A DNA stretch of 5,659 bases from CAG-791 sp963658405 (GTDB lineage Bacteria > Bacillota > Clostridia > Lachnospirales > Lachnospiraceae), in contig CAVKQI010000127.1 of NCBI GenBank assembly GCA_963658405.1, positions 1 through 5,659 of the forward strand. The letters are read 5' to 3'. The notes beneath the pieces are model-generated. The model searched no databases and was not told the origin of the DNA. It was given only the letters and a program-made list of their open reading frames with translations. Shown here in pieces: positions 5,365-5,659 of this stretch (positions within the stretch are counted from its first letter, which is position 1; each line of letters begins with the position of its first letter). A program made the position numbers and the translations under genes.

Positions 5365-5659
5365 ATCCCCGGACGCCGGCCGTGGGGCGGGTCCTGTCGG
5401 CGATGTCCGCTTGGGGACGCCTCTCGGCTCAGGGGCTCACGCCTAGCGGTACTAGGTCAGCAAAGGACGCTGACCAAGGACCGAGGCGTCGCCATGCCCC
5501 TGCGCCGGACATCATCCGCCACCCGCGCGCACGTCCGGCTGCGGCGTGAAAAGGTGAATATGGCTTTGCCAAGAACGCAATGCACCGGGGCGGCGCAGAA
5601 TGGCTCGCATCCTTAGCAAAACGGCTCGAGATGCACGGTGCGAGACATCTGCGGCGGCC
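5365..5659 (+). ncRNA. Large structured non-coding RNA, class unconfirmed, may continue past window
   Basis: This block is about 72% G+C over 5371-5550 and folds extensively. A long interrupted helix combines 5375-5379 with 5535-5539, 5381-5384 with 5530-5533, 5387-5392 with 5521-5526, 5399-5402 with 5517-5520, and 5403-5409 with 5506-5512. Inside it, GACGCCTC (5416-5423) pairs with GAGGCGTC (5483-5490). CAGGGGC (5430-5436) pairs with GCCCCTG (5496-5502), crossing the former to make a pseudoknot. Two small hairpins occupy 5442-5456 and 5455-5475, competing for two bases. A second domain pairs 5594-5599 with 5648-5653 and 5604-5609 with 5639-5644. No convincing ORF exists. It is preceded by a terminator and its own likely promoter. 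Known large Firmicute RNAs such as the raiA motif are candidates for identity, but I do not recognise the sequence with certainty. Confidence 0.68.

Noticed and set aside
5361..5549. 62-codon TTG-initiated ORF in the GC-rich block
   Set aside because: It has a rare start codon, no ribosome binding site, a low-complexity Arg/Pro/Ala translation typical of non-coding GC-rich DNA, and complete overlap with extensive RNA pairing.
5560..5616. 18-codon ORF starting ATG at 5560 after AAAAGGTGA
   Set aside because: The RBS-like motif and spacing are good, but the peptide has no recognisable character and overlaps RNA helices at 5582-5609. It could be reconsidered if ribosome profiling showed a footprint.

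Overview
The window looks like chromosomal DNA from a low-to-mid G+C Firmicute, most likely a gut Clostridia member of the Lachnospiraceae type. The basis is an FMN riboswitch driving a RibU-type riboflavin carrier, strong purine-rich ribosome binding sites, sigma-A-like promoters, hairpin-plus-U-tract terminators, and a three-gene MacAB/YknXYZ-like exporter with no outer-membrane partner. The genus is inference. Every protein gene supported here lies on the + strand.

Bases 1-1290 form a self-contained riboflavin uptake unit. It has a promoter (TTGCCT, 17 bp, TATAAT), an FMN riboswitch aptamer (66-172), a folded spacer, an intrinsic terminator (313-356), ribU (434-1162) and a strong terminator (1244-1290). 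When FMN is plentiful the leader should terminate. When it is scarce, part of the aptamer can pair with the terminator's 5' arm and let transcription reach ribU, which encodes the substrate-binding subunit of an energy-coupling-factor transporter. The shared ECF ATPases and T subunit are not in the window.

Bases 1291-5287 form a second unit. A promoter (1330-1358) opens onto an approximately 200-nt leader that is almost entirely hairpins and contains a possible five-codon ORF. Three genes follow: an ABC ATPase (1565-2329), a membrane fusion protein (2395-3936) and a MacB/FtsX-type permease (3975-5183). A terminator (5242-5285) closes the unit. Together they should form an ATP-driven exporter or protective complex of the MacAB/YknXYZ class, which typically handles peptides, toxins or antibiotics. 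The true substrate cannot be read from the sequence. A hairpin plus RBS arrangement with nearly constant spacing precedes the mini-ORF, the ATPase and the fusion protein.

Bases 5288-5659 hold the most unusual material. After an AT-rich stretch with an extended -10 promoter (5320-5328), G+C jumps from about 39% (5281-5360) to about 72% (5371-5550, hand count). The GC-rich block has no convincing protein but folds by eye into a long interrupted helix capped by a pseudoknot with internal hairpins. A second helical domain runs to the window edge. I interpret this as a large structured non-coding RNA, truncated or nearly so at the right end. The raiA-motif RNA is one candidate class, but I cannot confirm the identity without a covariance search.
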